5,695 bases of DNA, from positions 1-5,695 of the forward strand of contig JAGOCN010000135.1 of assembly GCA_017998735.1 (NCBI GenBank), read 5' to 3'. Each line of letters begins with the position of its first letter. Position 1 is the stretch's first letter. Source of the DNA: Giesbergeria sp. GTDB taxonomy: Bacteria > Pseudomonadota > Gammaproteobacteria > Burkholderiales > Burkholderiaceae_C. Positions 4,992 through 5,695 of the stretch are shown here, in pieces. Made by a program: the position numbers and the translations under genes. The notes under the pieces were generated by a model, which saw nothing but the letters and a program-made list of their open reading frames with translations, made no database searches and was not told the origin of the DNA.

Positions 4992-5695
4992 ATGGAACTG
5001 AGCGCGCTGCTGGCGCAGACCGTGGTGCTGCCCAGCCTGCCGCGTGTGGTGGCGCTGCTGCTGAACGAGCTGGGGCATGAAGAGCCGCACCTGCGCCGTG
5101 TCAACCAGCTGCTGGGCTCCGACCCGGCGCTGGCCGCGCGGATGCTTGCATGTGCCAACGGGGCGCAATTCGGCCTGGCGGGGCGCGTCGCCGGGCTGGC
5201 CGAAGCGCTGGTGCTGCTGGACGTGGCGCAATTGCGCGCCCTGGTGGCTTCGGCCCCGCTGGGCAGCAGCCTGCAGTCGGTGCCGGGCATGGATTTGCAG
5301 CAGTTCTGGCGCACCAGCCTGAGCGCAGCCAAGCTGGCCCGTTCGCTGGCCGGGCTGGTGGGCCAGCCGCAGGCGGGGGCCTACACCGCCGGTTTGCTGC
5401 ATGCGCTGGGAGAGCTGGTGATGCACCTGGCCATGCCCGAGCGCATGCAATCCATCAACACGCTGGTGCTTCCCATGGACCTGCGCCGCGCCAAGCTGGA
5501 GCAGCGCCTGCTGGGCTATGCCTACGGCCAGGTGGGCGCGGGCCTGGCGCAGCAGTGGGGCCTTCCGGCCTTGGTGGTGCATGCCCTTGGCTGGCAGCAC
5601 GCGCCCTTTGACGACCAGGTCTACGAGCCCCTGGCGGGCGTGGTGCACCTGGCGGGCTGGCGCGCACGCGCCACCGAGGCGGCACTGACCGAGCG
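4992..5695 (+). CDS. HDOD-domain signalling protein, 3' truncated by window edge
   Basis: The frame is open from the ATG at 4992 to the window end, giving 234 complete codons plus two bases. It begins MELSALLAQTVVLPSLPRVV, the usual HDOD opening. SDPALAARMLACANGAQFGL and a following EALVLLDVAQLRALV helix come next, then FWRTSLSAAKLARSLAGL and GLLHALGELVMHL (H137-A138). QWGLPALVVHALGWQH and YEPLAGVVHLAGWRARATEAAL follow. HDOD domains resemble HD/HD-GYP phosphohydrolases but lack their metal-binding His-Asp pair; here the Asp is Ala138, so catalysis is not expected. They are signalling or scaffolding modules, often in motility and stress regulation, but no specific partner can be named. An in-frame ATG at 4890 is rejected because its extension is Cys/Arg/Gly-rich and unlike the family. 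The ribosome site is weak. The gene lies 127 nt after tex on the same strand. Confidence 0.88.
   Translation, partial: MELSALLAQTVVLPSLPRVVALLLNELGHEEPHLRRVNQLLGSDPALAARMLACANGAQFGLAGRVAGLAEALVLLDVAQLRALVASAPLGSSLQSVPGMDLQQFWRTSLSAAKLARSLAGLVGQPQAGAYTAGLLHALGELVMHLAMPERMQSINTLVLPMDLRRAKLEQRLLGYAYGQVGAGLAQQWGLPALVVHALGWQHAPFDDQVYEPLAGVVHLAGWRARATEAALTE

Overview
The window is GC-rich plus-strand bacterial DNA. It holds four protein genes, all on the + strand, and the first and last are cut by the window edges. Codon use is strongly GC-biased. The Tex, response-regulator and HDOD proteins, and an interspersed repeat described below, look like those of the Comamonadaceae (Burkholderiales, Betaproteobacteria; Acidovorax/Polaromonas/Rhodoferax relatives). 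That placement rests on recalled protein and repeat similarity, not on a search.

Layout. Positions 1-1260 encode the C-terminal ~90% of a 14-helix DHA2-type major facilitator exporter. Positions 1261-1450 are an AT-richer intergenic stretch with the best promoter in the window (AAGACA, 17 bp, extended -10 TGA-TTTAAT). A perfect dyad overlaps this -10, and a ~125-nt leader with competing hairpins follows. Positions 1451-2266 encode an orphan REC + LuxR-type HTH response regulator with one altered Mg2+-pocket residue. Positions 2267-2476 are a gene-free stretch rich in hairpins, including what looks like a complete intrinsic terminator pointing along the minus strand. Positions 2477-4864 encode the RNA-binding transcription accessory protein Tex. 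Positions 4865-4991 are a short spacer with a direct repeat and a GC-rich hairpin. From 4992 to the window end runs an HDOD-domain protein that has no stop in the window.

How the genes fit together. The response regulator, tex and the HDOD gene are co-directional and all look regulatory, so they could be partly co-transcribed. The spacers of 210 and 127 nt are long for a tight operon, however, and no translational coupling is visible. The exporter upstream is probably a separate unit.

The most notable feature is inside tex. A ~65-bp segment at about 3714-3779 has rarer codons and resembles a hairpin-forming interspersed repeat of Comamonadaceae genomes. It is read in frame and replaces and lengthens a loop in the YqgF-like domain. 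I see no CRISPR array, tRNA, rRNA, transposase or phage gene, and no sign of a wholly new multi-gene system.
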